Positions 20,552-30,092 are shown, numbered from the stretch's first letter. The stretch: DNA of 64,000 bases from Balanoglossus misakiensis (GCA_040954595.2 CM082578.2:3534001-3598000); one strand, 5' to 3'. Program-made: numbers and translations. The notes: generated from the sequence alone by a model not told the origin.

Positions 20552-20950
20552 TTAGGTGAAAATATCACGAGGAACTCTGCTAGAACTCTTCCTGCTGGAT
20601 GCGGATGACGAACTAGTCCGCTTTGTCCGTTTACCACCGCTTATGTGCGTGCGTAAACTACCGACAGCCCGTTTACCCAGTGTTTTAGCACTCTCGCGAG
20701 AACGTGATTTCAATGACGTTTTCCAGTTCTGTCCCGAGGCAATGTCACCAATCACATTCACCCCTGTATGGAGAGCAGTCTTCCCAATTTCTCGGACACC
20801 CTGCTTCAGCATCGGTAAGACAAAGCGCGACAGACCGCCCAACACTCCACCGAGACCCGATCCACGTTGATATGTGGTACCGCGATATACAGGGAAATTA
20901 TTCCCTCTGGCCTGGTTAAGATAATAGCTGTGGTAGGAGTCGGGGATCAT
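20552..20950 (-). CDS. Basic glycine-rich virion-type protein, 132 aa (Polinton)
   Basis: N-terminus with Tyr-rich segment (YHSYYLNQARG), then RGSGLGGVLGGLSRFVLPML, an amphipathic stretch and ...TALHTGVNVIGDIASG, and a Ser/Lys/Arg-rich tail. This organisation recurs in animal Polintons between the two capsid genes and recalls adenovirus cement or core proteins; that comparison is inference. ATG at 20950 lies 28 bases after the minor capsid stop. Confidence 0.75.
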   Translation of the reverse strand: MIPDSYHSYYLNQARGNNFPVYRGTTYQRGSGLGGVLGGLSRFVLPMLKQGVREIGKTALHTGVNVIGDIASGQNWKTSLKSRSRESAKTLGKRAVGSLRTHISGGKRTKRTSSSSASSRKSSSRVPRDIFT

Positions 20951-20978
20951 GGTTCAAGAATGATGCAGATTTGTAAGT

Positions 20979-21758
20979 CTATAGCAAATAGGGTGGACGT
21001 CTCTGTCTGAAGTGAAGTTTTACGGTCACTCTCCCAGATTCAAATGGCACGGGTCTACCTTGACCGTCTCTTATGTCGATCTCCACCGTCTCAAAATGAT
21101 TGCGACTGAGGGGTAAATAGTGGGGATTATTGACTGTGTATGTCACAGCCTGTCTATGTATTCCTTCAACAGGAACATTGCATAGCAAAGGTGCGGAGAT
21201 GTTCCCTACCAACTGATATTGTATCAGATCGGTGTAAACATAGAGTACGTGGAGTGCTGAGTCTACATCCGCCTGTCTCTCTGCAGTCCCTTTACCCACT
21301 TTCATCCCAGGACTCATACCAAGCATCTCGGCTACCTCAGTGTTAAGCTCGATGCAATATCCTTCATCAATCTCATACCCCACACGTCCTGTGCGACTGT
21401 TGTATTTTATTTTTACATGATTTACCAATGTTTCGGGTATCCTATTGATAAAGCATGCTATCAGGTCTTCTGCATCTCTATAATACCCTGCAGGGATACG
21501 TATGTTTTCATCCTTCCTGGTATTGTTACTCTCATTCACATGTTCATTATCTTCGATCTTCACACTTGTGCATTTAATCATATTCCCTCGATTTGAAACA
21601 TTGTTCCAGGACCTAGGGTATATTATTTGAACAAGCGCCACCTCCCACTCTCCACTTAACTCCATCCTGTGTGCAAGTTTCGTAACATAATGTGTCGCTG
21701 TATTACCAGGGTAGACATGATGACTTGAATCACACGGTAGCAAGATGTAGAATTCCAT
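20979..21758 (-). CDS. Minor capsid (penton-type single jelly-roll) protein (Polinton)
   Basis: 259 aa. The N-terminal block MEFYILLPCDSSHHVYPGNT followed by a LSGEWEVALVQIIYPRSWNNV segment is characteristic of Polinton minor capsid proteins predicted to form the vertices. The rest is beta-rich with a conserved NPHYLPLSRNHFETVEIDIRD near the end. Twelve bases separate its ATG from the integrase stop. Confidence 0.92.
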   Translation of the reverse strand: MEFYILLPCDSSHHVYPGNTATHYVTKLAHRMELSGEWEVALVQIIYPRSWNNVSNRGNMIKCTSVKIEDNEHVNESNNTRKDENIRIPAGYYRDAEDLIACFINRIPETLVNHVKIKYNSRTGRVGYEIDEGYCIELNTEVAEMLGMSPGMKVGKGTAERQADVDSALHVLYVYTDLIQYQLVGNISAPLLCNVPVEGIHRQAVTYTVNNPHYLPLSRNHFETVEIDIRDGQGRPVPFESGRVTVKLHFRQRRPPYLL

Positions 21759-21769
21759 AACTGTATGTT

Positions 21770-22867
21770 TTAAACACTCTTTATGTTGTTGATATCCTGA
21801 ACCCAGGAGTCAAACTGACGTGGATAGCCCAGCCATCTAACTAAATATTCGGTCGATCCTCTTCTACGTCGTTTACGTAGAACTTTCTCGATCCGATACA
21901 GATCATCCGTTTTGACCACTTTTGTCAGCTCCGACTCGTAAAAAGTTCCTGTGATAACCTCGTTGTTGTAATCAGCTAGCCTGTACACAGGATAGCGACG
22001 CGCGACACGTTTTACCACGGTGAATATTTCCTCTGAAAAATTCGTTTTGTATCCTTTGGCAAACACACCTCTGTTTGTTGATATCCTAACCTTATCACCA
22101 ACTTTGAATTTGAACTTGAATGGTTGTGAGAGGGATCGCTTGATGTCACCTCCATGAAGTCTTCGCCAAATGAGTAACTGGTTTTCACTGGTCACGTCCA
22201 CAGGCTTTTCTTGTGTTGTGGTGTGACGAGTATTATTGTATGATTCAATAAAATGTTTGAGTTGATCGAGATATTTATAATCTCCTTTCAACGTGAAATA
22301 CCGATACATTCGTCCTTTCAGAGTACGATGGAACCGCTCAACTATAGCACACTTGGTATTCTCATTCTGAGCTGTGTAATGCTCAATCCCTCGCTGTTTA
22401 AGAAATTCCTGAAATTTTCTACTGGTGAATTCACCACCTTTATCAGTATGAATTTTTTCGGGTGTTCTTCCTGATCGCCGGAAAATCTTCTTAACGCCAT
22501 CAATAATAGTTTGAGGGAATTTATTTTTTACCGGCTCAGCGAATGCATATCTGGATAACACATCGATACATGTTAATAGGTATTTCACACCTCTATTGTA
22601 TCTGGACAGAGAAGATACATCGGTGAGGTCCATCTGCCATATCTCATCAACTCGGAAGGCAATCGTTTTATTCCGCAGAAATTTCTTCCTCGCAGTTTTA
22701 TGGAGAGTATAGCTATCCTGGGTTGTTAGCCATTTTCTGATCTTCCCCTTGGAGACTTTATACAGGCCTTCATCTTTTACCGCCTTGTGTAATTCGTCTA
22801 CGCCAGCAAATGCAGAGACATTTTGGGGTTCGCTGTACTTTTGACTTAGGTATCTGTCTAGCTCCAT
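21770..22867 (-). CDS. Retroviral-type integrase with C-terminal chromodomain (Polinton)
   Basis: 365 aa from the ATG at 22867 (the frame is open a little further upstream but without ATG). Catalytic triad D80 (WQMDLTD), D142 (HTDKGGEF) and E177 (CAIVERFHRT), giving exactly the D,D35E spacing. A helical N-terminal domain precedes it (LYKVSKGKIRKWL). The C-terminal 43 residues are a chromodomain (YRIEKVL ... EYLVRWLGY ... DSWV), which could steer insertion to marked chromatin. The 6-bp duplication GACCCC matches its expected action. Intact. Confidence 0.95.
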   Translation of the reverse strand: MELDRYLSQKYSEPQNVSAFAGVDELHKAVKDEGLYKVSKGKIRKWLTTQDSYTLHKTARKKFLRNKTIAFRVDEIWQMDLTDVSSLSRYNRGVKYLLTCIDVLSRYAFAEPVKNKFPQTIIDGVKKIFRRSGRTPEKIHTDKGGEFTSRKFQEFLKQRGIEHYTAQNENTKCAIVERFHRTLKGRMYRYFTLKGDYKYLDQLKHFIESYNNTRHTTTQEKPVDVTSENQLLIWRRLHGGDIKRSLSQPFKFKFKVGDKVRISTNRGVFAKGYKTNFSEEIFTVVKRVARRYPVYRLADYNNEVITGTFYESELTKVVKTDDLYRIEKVLRKRRRRGSTEYLVRWLGYPRQFDSWVQDINNIKSV

Positions 22868-23356
22868 CCGTGAATGTTGAGTTTTTAACCACAATACGAC
22901 TACCAAAACACGCACACACACATTTCACACGATTGAATAGGCGTGAAAATCGCAGGGGTAACCATCCACAGCACGACATGTTCCTACAATGACATCCGTC
23001 TCTAGACAGGGGTTATCATAGACTGATCAGTATCGATGTAAATCATTTAGATTTATCTTCGTTAAAAAATTTAACAATAAATATGATTATCAAAGTGGGG
23101 AGGGAGGGCTTTTGATAGAAGCACACGCACACAAACAATCACTCATAAAACAACAAAGTGTTTTCTGTTTCACATAATTAATCGTAAATTTTAATAGCAC
23201 CATCAGCTAGAAATAATAGTATATATTTCGAAAGTAAGAAAAAAAACACGCAATAACACATCAAAACAGATTTTCAAGTAAAAAAAAAAAAGAAAAGAAA
23301 AAGAAACACGGTGTGATATCAGTTTTCTGTCCATGGTTAAAAGTTATTTTGTTCAC
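22868..23356. other. Non-coding gap in the Polinton
   Basis: No gene seen. Contains A/T-rich stretches, an A11 run at 23280-23291 and several AC dinucleotide tracts. It probably holds the promoter of the integrase/capsid block and the 3' end of the PC4-like gene. Confidence 0.5.
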
Positions 23357-23890
23357 TCATTCATTACTATAGTTCGTTGACATCGGTGGACATAGAGGCT
23401 CTGCAAGACCTTCGTAATCACTTTTCGTCATAGGCGTCTCCCACGAAGTCATCCCTGCCAATTCCCGCGGCGGGTAGTTGATCCTCGATGACAACGGTGT
23501 GCTGGTCTCTCTATCATAGGGTTTCCTACCCCGTCTCTCCGTAGCATGTACTACAGCAGTCGTCATTCTAGGGATGTGTCTATGATGTCTCTTCTGTAGA
23601 GCTGGAGGTTCCTGTCTCGATGGCGTAGAATTCTGCAGAACATCAATTACATCGCCAACCGCGTCATCTATGTTAGCAATATGTGACTTGAGAATCTCCC
23701 ATTCGCCAACGTCCAAGGCAAGACCCTTACGTGTCGGTAGATTTTTCTCATCATACTGACGGATATGAACTTTCACGCTGCCCTTCCACGTTGAAATTGA
23801 CACGTATTTCCCTCGTTGGTTGAGCGCAAAACGTTTTTCATAGTTACCGGCCTCTGATGATATCTGCCCGTCGGATGTTTTGCGAGACAT
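23357..23890 (-). CDS. PC4-type single-stranded-DNA-binding protein (Polinton)
   Basis: 177 aa from the ATG at 23890. An open extension further upstream enters the terminal repeat and is probably not coding. Residues about 18-84 match the transcriptional coactivator p15/PC4 fold: FALNQRGKYVSISTWKGSVK, VHIRQYDEKN, a TRKGLALDVGEWEILK segment and IANIDDAV, in the right order and spacing for the four-stranded sheet plus long helix. The C-terminal half is Ser/Pro/Arg-rich and disordered. PC4 proteins bind single-stranded DNA and act in transcription and repair; here it could coat displaced strands during protein-primed replication or activate genes. I do not know PC4 as a core Polinton gene. Confidence 0.8.
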   Translation of the reverse strand: MSRKTSDGQISSEAGNYEKRFALNQRGKYVSISTWKGSVKVHIRQYDEKNLPTRKGLALDVGEWEILKSHIANIDDAVGDVIDVLQNSTPSRQEPPALQKRHHRHIPRMTTAVVHATERRGRKPYDRETSTPLSSRINYPPRELAGMTSWETPMTKSDYEGLAEPLCPPMSTNYSNE

Positions 23891-24020
23891 CGTAACGCTG
23901 ATGACGATGAATAAGCCTGGTAATGTTATGAAGACGGTGGCTTTACCGGAATGCTGGAGAGTCAGTCTGACCAGCTTTTTATGCCCCACTCTGAAACGCC
24001 TACCCATCATCACATGTATG

Positions 24021-24721
24021 AGAATGACCCCCTTATCGGTACTCAAGTAGCCACCGACCACGTGGGGGTTAATTAAATAGAAACATCGCCGAATTCAATA
24101 ACTTTCTATACTTTTAATTTACGTCTCCATGAAAATATTTCATATCATTACCATATTAAGTATGACCCCCCTCTCTGAAACGCCTCCCTATCAACACCTA
24201 TGAGAATGACCCCCTTATCGGTACCCCAGTAACCACCGACCACGTGGGGGTTAATTAAATAGAAGTCTTGCCGAATTCAATAACTTTCTATACTTTTAAT
24301 TAACATCCCCATGAAAATATTTCATATCATTACCATACTTATTAAACACCTACTCCATAAAAATACCTGCATCTCATTAATAATATGAATATTAACGAGT
24401 ACCCAAATAGCCACCTCATCATTAGCATATCTGCATCTTATGAATACATGAATATATGATATGAATACATGAATATATGAATATTTGAATATATAACGAG
24501 TCCCCAAGTAGCCACCTCATTAACATATCTGCATCTCATGAATACATGAATATATGATATGAATATATGAATATATGAATATTTGAATATATAATGAGTC
24601 CCCAAGTAGCCACCTCATTAACATATATGCATCTCATGAATACATGAATATATAATATGAATACATGAATATATGAATATATGAATATGTAATGAGTCCC
24701 CAAGTAGCCACGTATACTACT
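24021..24721 (-). repeat. Right terminal inverted repeat of the Polinton
   Basis: Reverse complement of 9905-10606 with few substitutions, including both internal tandem arrays. Ends in ACTACT, followed by the GACCCC duplication. Inner boundary set where similarity stops (AGAATG at 24021). Confidence 0.93.
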
Positions 24722-24727
24722 GACCCC
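24722..24727. repeat. 6-bp target duplication GACCCC, right of the Polinton
   Basis: Second copy of the duplicated target; see 9899-9904. Confidence 0.9.
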
Positions 24728-25479
24728 ATCGGATATGGTGGCGGTGGGGTTAAATACCTTGGGAAGTTCTCTGGTGGATATTGCGGAGACATTCCAACCG
24801 GATTCCATGGGTAACCGCTTTGCTCTGTCGTGTGGAAATCATCCCTGTCTCTGGGTCCCCTCCCTCCTCCTTCATTTGGGTCTGACCCTTCATGGCCATT
24901 TTGTGAGAAACGGACCTTACGTCGCAAAGCACTTCTGGATTTGGGCCCGGGACACCCCTCCCCATCGCTGGCTCTACCTGACCCCCTGCAGTACTCACTT
25001 GCTGTGGGAGGGTAACCCCCACTATCCAATTCTCGATGTTGGCCCATTTTCTCCCCTCCCCTGGGAAATGGGGTTGTCTTGGGCCCTGTACTATTCCCCC
25101 TCCCATACTCCAGTGATGACTGATCACTTTTGCTAGCCAGCTCTGAAACTGGGATTTCCGGTGGCCCCTGGAATTTCCCCGTTTTGCGTGTATTTCTGCA
25201 GGCCGGTGTTTGCCGGTCCTCATCACTACTGCTACTGTAGATATTTGAGTTGGTCGGAACTGGGGGAAGTTCAGCTTCCCTTATTTCATAAGACACCATT
25301 TCGTGAAATTCAGGTGTGAGCCTGAGACGGGGGATTTCCCCTAATGTTTCTTTTTAGACCCTCCCGTATCTATTTCTGGCTCTCAAGATTGCCTTTGCCA
25401 CTTTTTTACCTACCCCTGGCAAGGTCTTAAGGGTCATGAGGTCACATGTGTTGATATAAACTGGACCCCTGGAGGCCAT
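24728..25479 (-). pseudogene. gag N-terminal half of the LTR element, with helix-hairpin-helix motif
   Basis: ATG at 25479. Residues 7-41 read VYINTCDLMTLKTLPGVGKK then a VAKAILRARNRYG segment, a clear ComEA-type helix-hairpin-helix (LPGVG hairpin) that binds DNA backbone. A TAA stop (25354-25356) interrupts the frame directly afterwards, but the same frame continues without further stops for about 200 codons (ETLGEIPRLRLTPEF, then acidic, Pro/Ser-rich sequence) up to the Polinton junction. The stop therefore looks like a point mutation in a longer gag. DNA-binding HhH at the gag N-terminus is unusual compared with textbook Ty3 or retroviral gag. Confidence 0.75.
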
Positions 25480-26033
25480 GATGATGTGATCTATTGGCCC
25501 TTTAAACACACTAATTATTAACTACACACTCCCTCACACTCGAGACAACACGTAGGGTTTACACGAGTGAACCCTTTAAAGAATAATCTCAATCACACAA
25601 AAGCTCACTCCCACACAAAAGAAACTTCTATGTGTACAGAGAAAAGTTCTCTGCGCATGCGCCGACCGCTACCCCAAACACGTTTTGGGAATGAAGACCC
25701 TCTAACAATGGAAAAAAGGCCCTACGTGCCAAGCTCGCGGCCGAATTTCCGCCCACGCGGTAGTGGGGAAAAACACAGAAAATTGACTCAAACTACCTCC
25801 GAAACCCTGGTACCTACCCAGTACCGTCCCTAAACTTCGTTAAACAATCCCCGCGGTCCCCAAGAGTTTGCCCAGTGTCTTCTGGCCCCGGCAATCCACG
25901 ATATCCCGTTTTTCCTATGCCCAGAAAAACCCCACGTCGCACCCGGACGCAATCGCTGAATTCCGACCACACAGAAACACCACTCTCCCTCCCCCGCGTA
26001 TCAAAAAAAGCAGTTCCCCGCACTAGGCTCGAA
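25480..26033. other. Leader of the LTR element
   Basis: About 550 bases between the primer-binding site and the gag ATG. No gene. Would contain the packaging signal and leader of the retroelement RNA. Confidence 0.5.
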
Positions 26034-26052
26034 CACAGGCTCGCAGCGCCAA
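26034..26052 (-). promoter_or_regulatory. tRNA primer-binding site of the LTR element
   Basis: Read on the minus strand: T then TGGCGCTGCGAGCCTGTG, directly inside the 5' LTR. The TGG start fits pairing with a tRNA CCA end. The tRNA was not identified. Confidence 0.6.
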
Positions 26053-26236
26053 TGTTGTGATTGCCGATGTCTCACCTTAGTGGGTAAAGGATACTAATCA
26101 AAGGTTTCTAAGGGTCTCTTGGAGGTCGGTAAAAGGCGTGCTGCTTGGTCTCTGCTCTAAGGTGGAAGAGGTAGAATAAACTATTTCCGCCCAAGGGGTG
26201 GGTAGGGTCAGTGACGTCATGAGCAGATCCACAACA
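26053..26236 (-). repeat. 5' LTR (184 bp)
   Basis: Near-identical to 7050-7233; ends CACAACA followed by TAAG, the duplicated target. Short for an LTR. It contains a TGACGTCA palindrome at about 26212-26219, a CRE-type site that may be a promoter element. Confidence 0.85.
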
Positions 26237-26867
26237 TAAGCATATATCTTTACCAACATTTCCCACAGCAGAAGTAAAGCTGCAATTCTAGAAAGACAAT
26301 TTGTCATTTTCCACCGCCTCTCACGTCATCTGCATTAACATTTGCATTATTCAGATTCTAACGGGTAAAAATTCTTACTCGCTCAGGCGTTTATGTGTTC
26401 TAGGCATCACTATACAATTCCGTAAGTCATGAAAAAACACTTATTAGGAACACCGTGTCTTTGCAGTGCAAATTCTTAGCTAATTTCATTTTTCCGGGAG
26501 AACCGACCTTCGCGTGCACGCAGCGCTCGCGTTCAGAAGAGCGACTTCCAAAAAACCTATCAGGACGATGCTTGATTGAATGTGTTCACTTCATTGAAAA
26601 CCTCATTCCAGCGAGAGAACATTGATCTAAAGGCACATGAGCGGCAACTGGATAAAAATAGCGTCCAGGACACATGTTGCTCTCTCAGTGTGTAGTCGAT
26701 GATGAGCAGCATGTTTGGAGAACAGTGGTTTGGTATATGGGTGAAAGGAACAATTTGCAAACACCAAGGTGAAATGCTGAACTGTTTTGCTCATGTAATA
26801 TTCAATGCAGCCTAATAAGGTGCACGTATTATCAGTTACTCTTTCGTTTTCAATTATGATTTATTTA
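26237..26867. other. Intergenic DNA, no gene recognised
   Basis: AT-rich unique sequence after the LTR element. No exon, RNA gene or repeat recognised. Confidence 0.5.
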
Positions 26868-27010
26868 AGCAATAAAACACCCCCAGCCATGGTATACCAC
26901 GAGATTTTGACCAGTTCACGACATATACGCACGAGCGATAGCGAGTGCGTATATGAAGTTGAACTGGTCAAAATCGAGTGGTATACCATGGCTGGGGGTG
27001 TTTTATTGCT
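26868..27010. repeat. Near-perfect 143-bp palindrome (foldback element)
   Basis: AGCAATAAAACACCCCCAGC at the left matches in reverse GCTGGGGGTGTTTTATTGCT at the right, with the two arms continuing (GGTATACCAC, GATTTTGACCAGTT) almost to a centre near 26938. Fits a miniature inverted-repeat (MITE-like) foldback. Confidence 0.85.
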
Positions 27011-27179
27011 ATTATATTATGCCAGTATATTGAAACTTGGCATAAAACATTTTAAAAAGGCATTTTCTTTGACTATGATATATGACTGTGGTATATGGCT
27101 AATATATCACGGTCACGTGTCGTGTCTCGACCAATCAAATAGCGTGATTTACACCATCAATATACTGGTATAATGTAAT
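27011..27179. repeat. Second inverted repeat next to the palindrome (MITE-like)
   Basis: TATTATGCCAGTATATTGA at 27015-27033 pairs with TCAATATACTGGTATAATG at 27157-27175. The block abuts the preceding palindrome, so the two may be one composite foldback. Confidence 0.7.
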
Positions 27180-27787
27180 TTGAAATTTACAATTTAATTG
27201 TGATTTTCAATCGGATTTAAAAAAACGAAAACGATTTTAAAAACGATTTGATTTTTTCAACCTTTGAACCCTGAACTCTGAACTTGCTGGTTGTCACGTG
27301 ATACCAATAGACCAATGAAAAAAGTCTTCAGTCTTGTTTGATCACGTCCACTGCACTGTCACACCATAGACGGGAATCCATATTCCTTGCATGGCAGTAC
27401 TTGTCTCCGCGTTTTCTGCAGTTGAGTTGTAAACACAAAAAACTCGGCACATTCATGGACGCACTACGCCTCGTCCGATCGTAGCAAAGTTCAACTTCTA
27501 TAAAGATAGAGAAGCGGTGAGAAAGTCGGCACGGAATTTGCGGGGAACACACTTTGGGATTCATATCAGAAGATTTTTTCAGACGAGATCCGGCAAGTGC
27601 GGAAAAGACTCTACCCAGTCATGAAAGCAGCGAAAAGGGACAACAAACGAGTGAGGATGGTTGTTGACATACTGTATATTGATAACAGACTATATTCTGG
27701 TCCAGAGGCAAGGAGAAGCTACGTGACGACGATGGAAAGAAGAGAAGTCTAAAACATAACCAAAAGAACGGTACAGTTTAACATTCT
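27180..27787. other. Intergenic DNA preceding LINE sequence
   Basis: No gene recognised. The last ~200 bases (from about 27590) may be 5' sequence of the LINE fragment that follows. Confidence 0.4.
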
Positions 27788-28590
27788 ATGACAGTCAAAT
27801 ACATTTCTTTAAATACACATGGAATCAGAGGCTTTCTCAAACTGAAGAAAGTTTTTAATTGGTTAAAAAAGCAAAAGTCACAGGTTTACTTCCTACAAGA
27901 AACTTACAGCAAACAATCGGATGAATTATTATGGCAGCAACAGTGGGGAGAGGGGAGTATTTTCTTTTCTCGTGGTTCAGTACACAGCAAGGGCACGGCA
28001 ATTTTGTTTTCAAAGAGTATTGAATTTTGTGTAAGAAACAAAATCTGTGACGATGACGGTCGTTACATTATATTGGATGTTATGCTTGAAGGTGACAATT
28101 ACTTGTTATGCACCTGCCACAAATATTCACTGTCAAGCTGAATTATTTCGGGAAGTGATTATTTTGTTAAACAAATGTAATACATAGCCGATGGCAAATA
28201 TTGTTATTGGTGGAGATTTCAACTGCAGCTATCGGTCGATGTTGTGGCAGGAGCTGGGCTGAGTATGTCACTGAGAAACATTCTGTAATTTCACAAATTG
28301 AGCAGCTCATCACTGTTCTTGATCTTCAAGATATTGTTCGCGCCAAATATGGTGATAAGGCCAGGTTCACCTTTAGACAAAAGAATCCTTTCATGCAGTC
28401 ACGTATTGATTTTTGGTTAATTTCGCACCACCTCCATGATGATGTGAAAGCAGCGAATATTACTCAAAGTGTCTGTTCTGACCATTCAGTGATTGTCTTG
28501 CATTTGGAAAGGGATGACTTTGACCAAAGGAGAGGTCCTGGCCATTGGATTTTTAACAATGATCTATCCAGAAGACAGCTGGTATATTGA
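27788..28590 (+). pseudogene. L1/Tx1-type LINE endonuclease fragment, broken
   Basis: The first 117 codons encode the N-terminus of an apurinic-type endonuclease (SLNTHGIRGFLK, VYFLQETYS). After a stop at 28139-28141 the rest of the domain resumes in another frame from 28201 (ARFTFRQKNPFMQSRIDFWL, SDHSVIVLHL, ending GPGHWIFNNDL). SDH and RIDF are the catalytic-region motifs. A frameshift plus stop between 28120 and 28200 inactivates it. No reverse transcriptase of this clade follows. Confidence 0.75.
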
Positions 28591-28762
28591 AGCAACGCCC
28601 AATCAAAACTATCCGTACACCTCACCACCTGTTCAATCATAATAGACTTGCCAACTGTCAGCTTGACAGGAGAATTGACAACTTCATGCCGACTTCTGGT
28701 GTCAACTATAGTAATCTGGTGATTCCTAAAAGCAAGATCTGTCTCTTGATAGTCATAAAGAA

Positions 28763-29887
28763 GTTATTCTTACACTGCTTGATTTGACAGCAGCTTTTGA
28801 CACTATTAATCACAAGGTATTGCTGTATCGTTTAGAACATAAGTTTGGTATTAAGGGCAAGGCACTTGCTTGGTTTGAGTCGTACTTATGTGATAGAACA
28901 CAGATTGTGTGTATTGATGGTGTATTATCAGAGCCAAGTAATCTTGATTGTGGCGTCCCTCAAGGAAGTGGACTGGGCCCAATACTTTTTACACTGTATG
29001 CAGCACCATTAGAGGATATAATCATTAGACATGCTTTGGATCTTATGTTATTTGCTGACGATACTCAGTTGTATTTGATATGTGAACGTGCCACGGACTC
29101 GTCATTTATGGTTGAACATTGTATTGATGATATTCGTCAATGGGTGATTGAAAATCGTTTGGTTTTAAATGATGCCAAGACAGAAGAGATCCATTTTCGT
29201 TCAAAATTTAAGAAATCTGTTGACCTGCCATTTCTCAGAGTAGGGAATACTAATGTTACCACGTCTAGATCCGTCCGCGATCTTGGTGCTTATTTAAACC
29301 GCTTTGCAGATATGAGTACTCACATTGTCAAATTATGTCAGTCTGCGTCATTTGCTCTCCATAGAATTGGACGTATTAGAAATGTTTTAGATCGCTCAAA
29401 CACTGAAAGACTTGTGCACGCTTTCGTTACATCACGCATAGATTACTGCAACAGTTTGCTGTTTGGTATCGAAGATAAGCACCTTCATAAACTTCAGTTA
29501 CTTCAAAATTCTGCTGCACGTCTCGTCACACGCACAAAAAGGCATGAGCATATCACACCAGTGAAACGGGAGCTACACTGGCTGCCTATCCATGCTAGAA
29601 TCAATTTCAAAATTCTTCTTTTTGTCTATAAAATATTGCACAACCAAGCTCCTGCCTATCAGTCTGATCTGATCACAGTTCATGAACCTAAACGGTTGAC
29701 ACGCTCAGCGTTCACACCAACTTTGGAGCCAGTGAACTGGGAGCAGAAACACTTTGGTTACCGTTCATTTTCTAATGCAGCGCCAACTCTTTGGAATGTC
29801 TTACCAAAAGAAATTAGATTGTCACCAACCGTTGCTGCATTTAAGACATCTCTCAAAACTTACCTTTTTAAGAAGTACATGACTTAG
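28763..29887 (+). pseudogene. CR1/L2-type LINE reverse transcriptase, 5' truncated
   Basis: About 375 codons from VILTLLDLTAAFDTINH (RT motif A, D-x-x-x-AFD) through CGVPQGSGLGPILF, LFADDTQLY (catalytic ADD) to the CR1/L2 C-terminal region ending WNVLPKEIRLSP and FKTSLKTYLFKKYM. The upstream part of RT and its own endonuclease are missing. Followed by 3' sequence and a (TTA)n tail at 30056-30092, the normal 3' end of this clade. The copy is 5' truncated, as usual. Confidence 0.85.
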
Positions 29888-30055
29888 TCACTGTTTTGTT
29901 ATTTCTAATAACATTTTTATAAAGTTTTAATGCCGAGTAGGCCATTTTATCAGTGTATCTTCACGGTTTTAATATTGTATTTTATGAGCTTAGTTGTTTT
30001 TTTTATTGTAAAGCGGTTTGATGTTTTTACTGATGGAAATCGCTGTATAAAAATA

Positions 30056-30056
30056 A

Positions 30057-30092
<36 letters not shown>
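30056..30092. repeat. (TTA)n tail of the LINE
   Basis: About 12 ATT/TTA repeats directly after the LINE 3' region; marks its 3' end. Confidence 0.85.

Larger units (their letters stand above)
9905..24721. mobile_element. Polinton/Maverick DNA element, 14.8 kb, nearly complete
   Basis: Ends are AGTAGT...ACTACT with 702/701-bp terminal inverted repeats and a 6-bp duplication. Genes present: rightward, two unknown small proteins, type B DNA polymerase, packaging ATPase, two conserved small proteins; leftward, adenain-like protease, major capsid, basic virion-type protein, minor capsid, chromodomain integrase and a PC4-like protein. This is the full core set of an animal Polinton able to form capsids. 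All core frames are open; one accessory virion-type gene has a frameshift. The element sits inside the gag gene of the LTR retroelement, so it arrived later than that element. Confidence 0.95.
7050..26236 (-). mobile_element. LTR retroelement encoding HhH-gag, protease and TatD-like domain; interrupted by a Polinton
   Basis: Two 184-bp direct repeats (7050-7233 and 26053-26236) start TGTTGTG and end CACAACA and differ at only about two positions. TAAG flanks both outer ends as a 4-bp target duplication. Genes are on the minus strand, so the 26-kb LTR is the 5' LTR. Removing the nested Polinton leaves about 4.4 kb containing a leader, a gag gene (HhH motif, capsid-like segment, CCHC knuckle), an aspartic protease and a truncated TatD-like domain. 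I find no reverse transcriptase, RNase H or integrase, so this copy depends on another element or is an internal deletion of a larger one. The near-identical LTRs suggest a fairly young insertion, yet the genes carry several breaks. Confidence 0.8.

Noticed and set aside
26221-26236. 5-bp duplication ATAAG for the LTR element
   Set aside because: It would need LTR ends CAAC instead of the symmetric CACAACA; 4-bp TAAG with TG...CA ends is preferred, but the 5-bp reading is not excluded.
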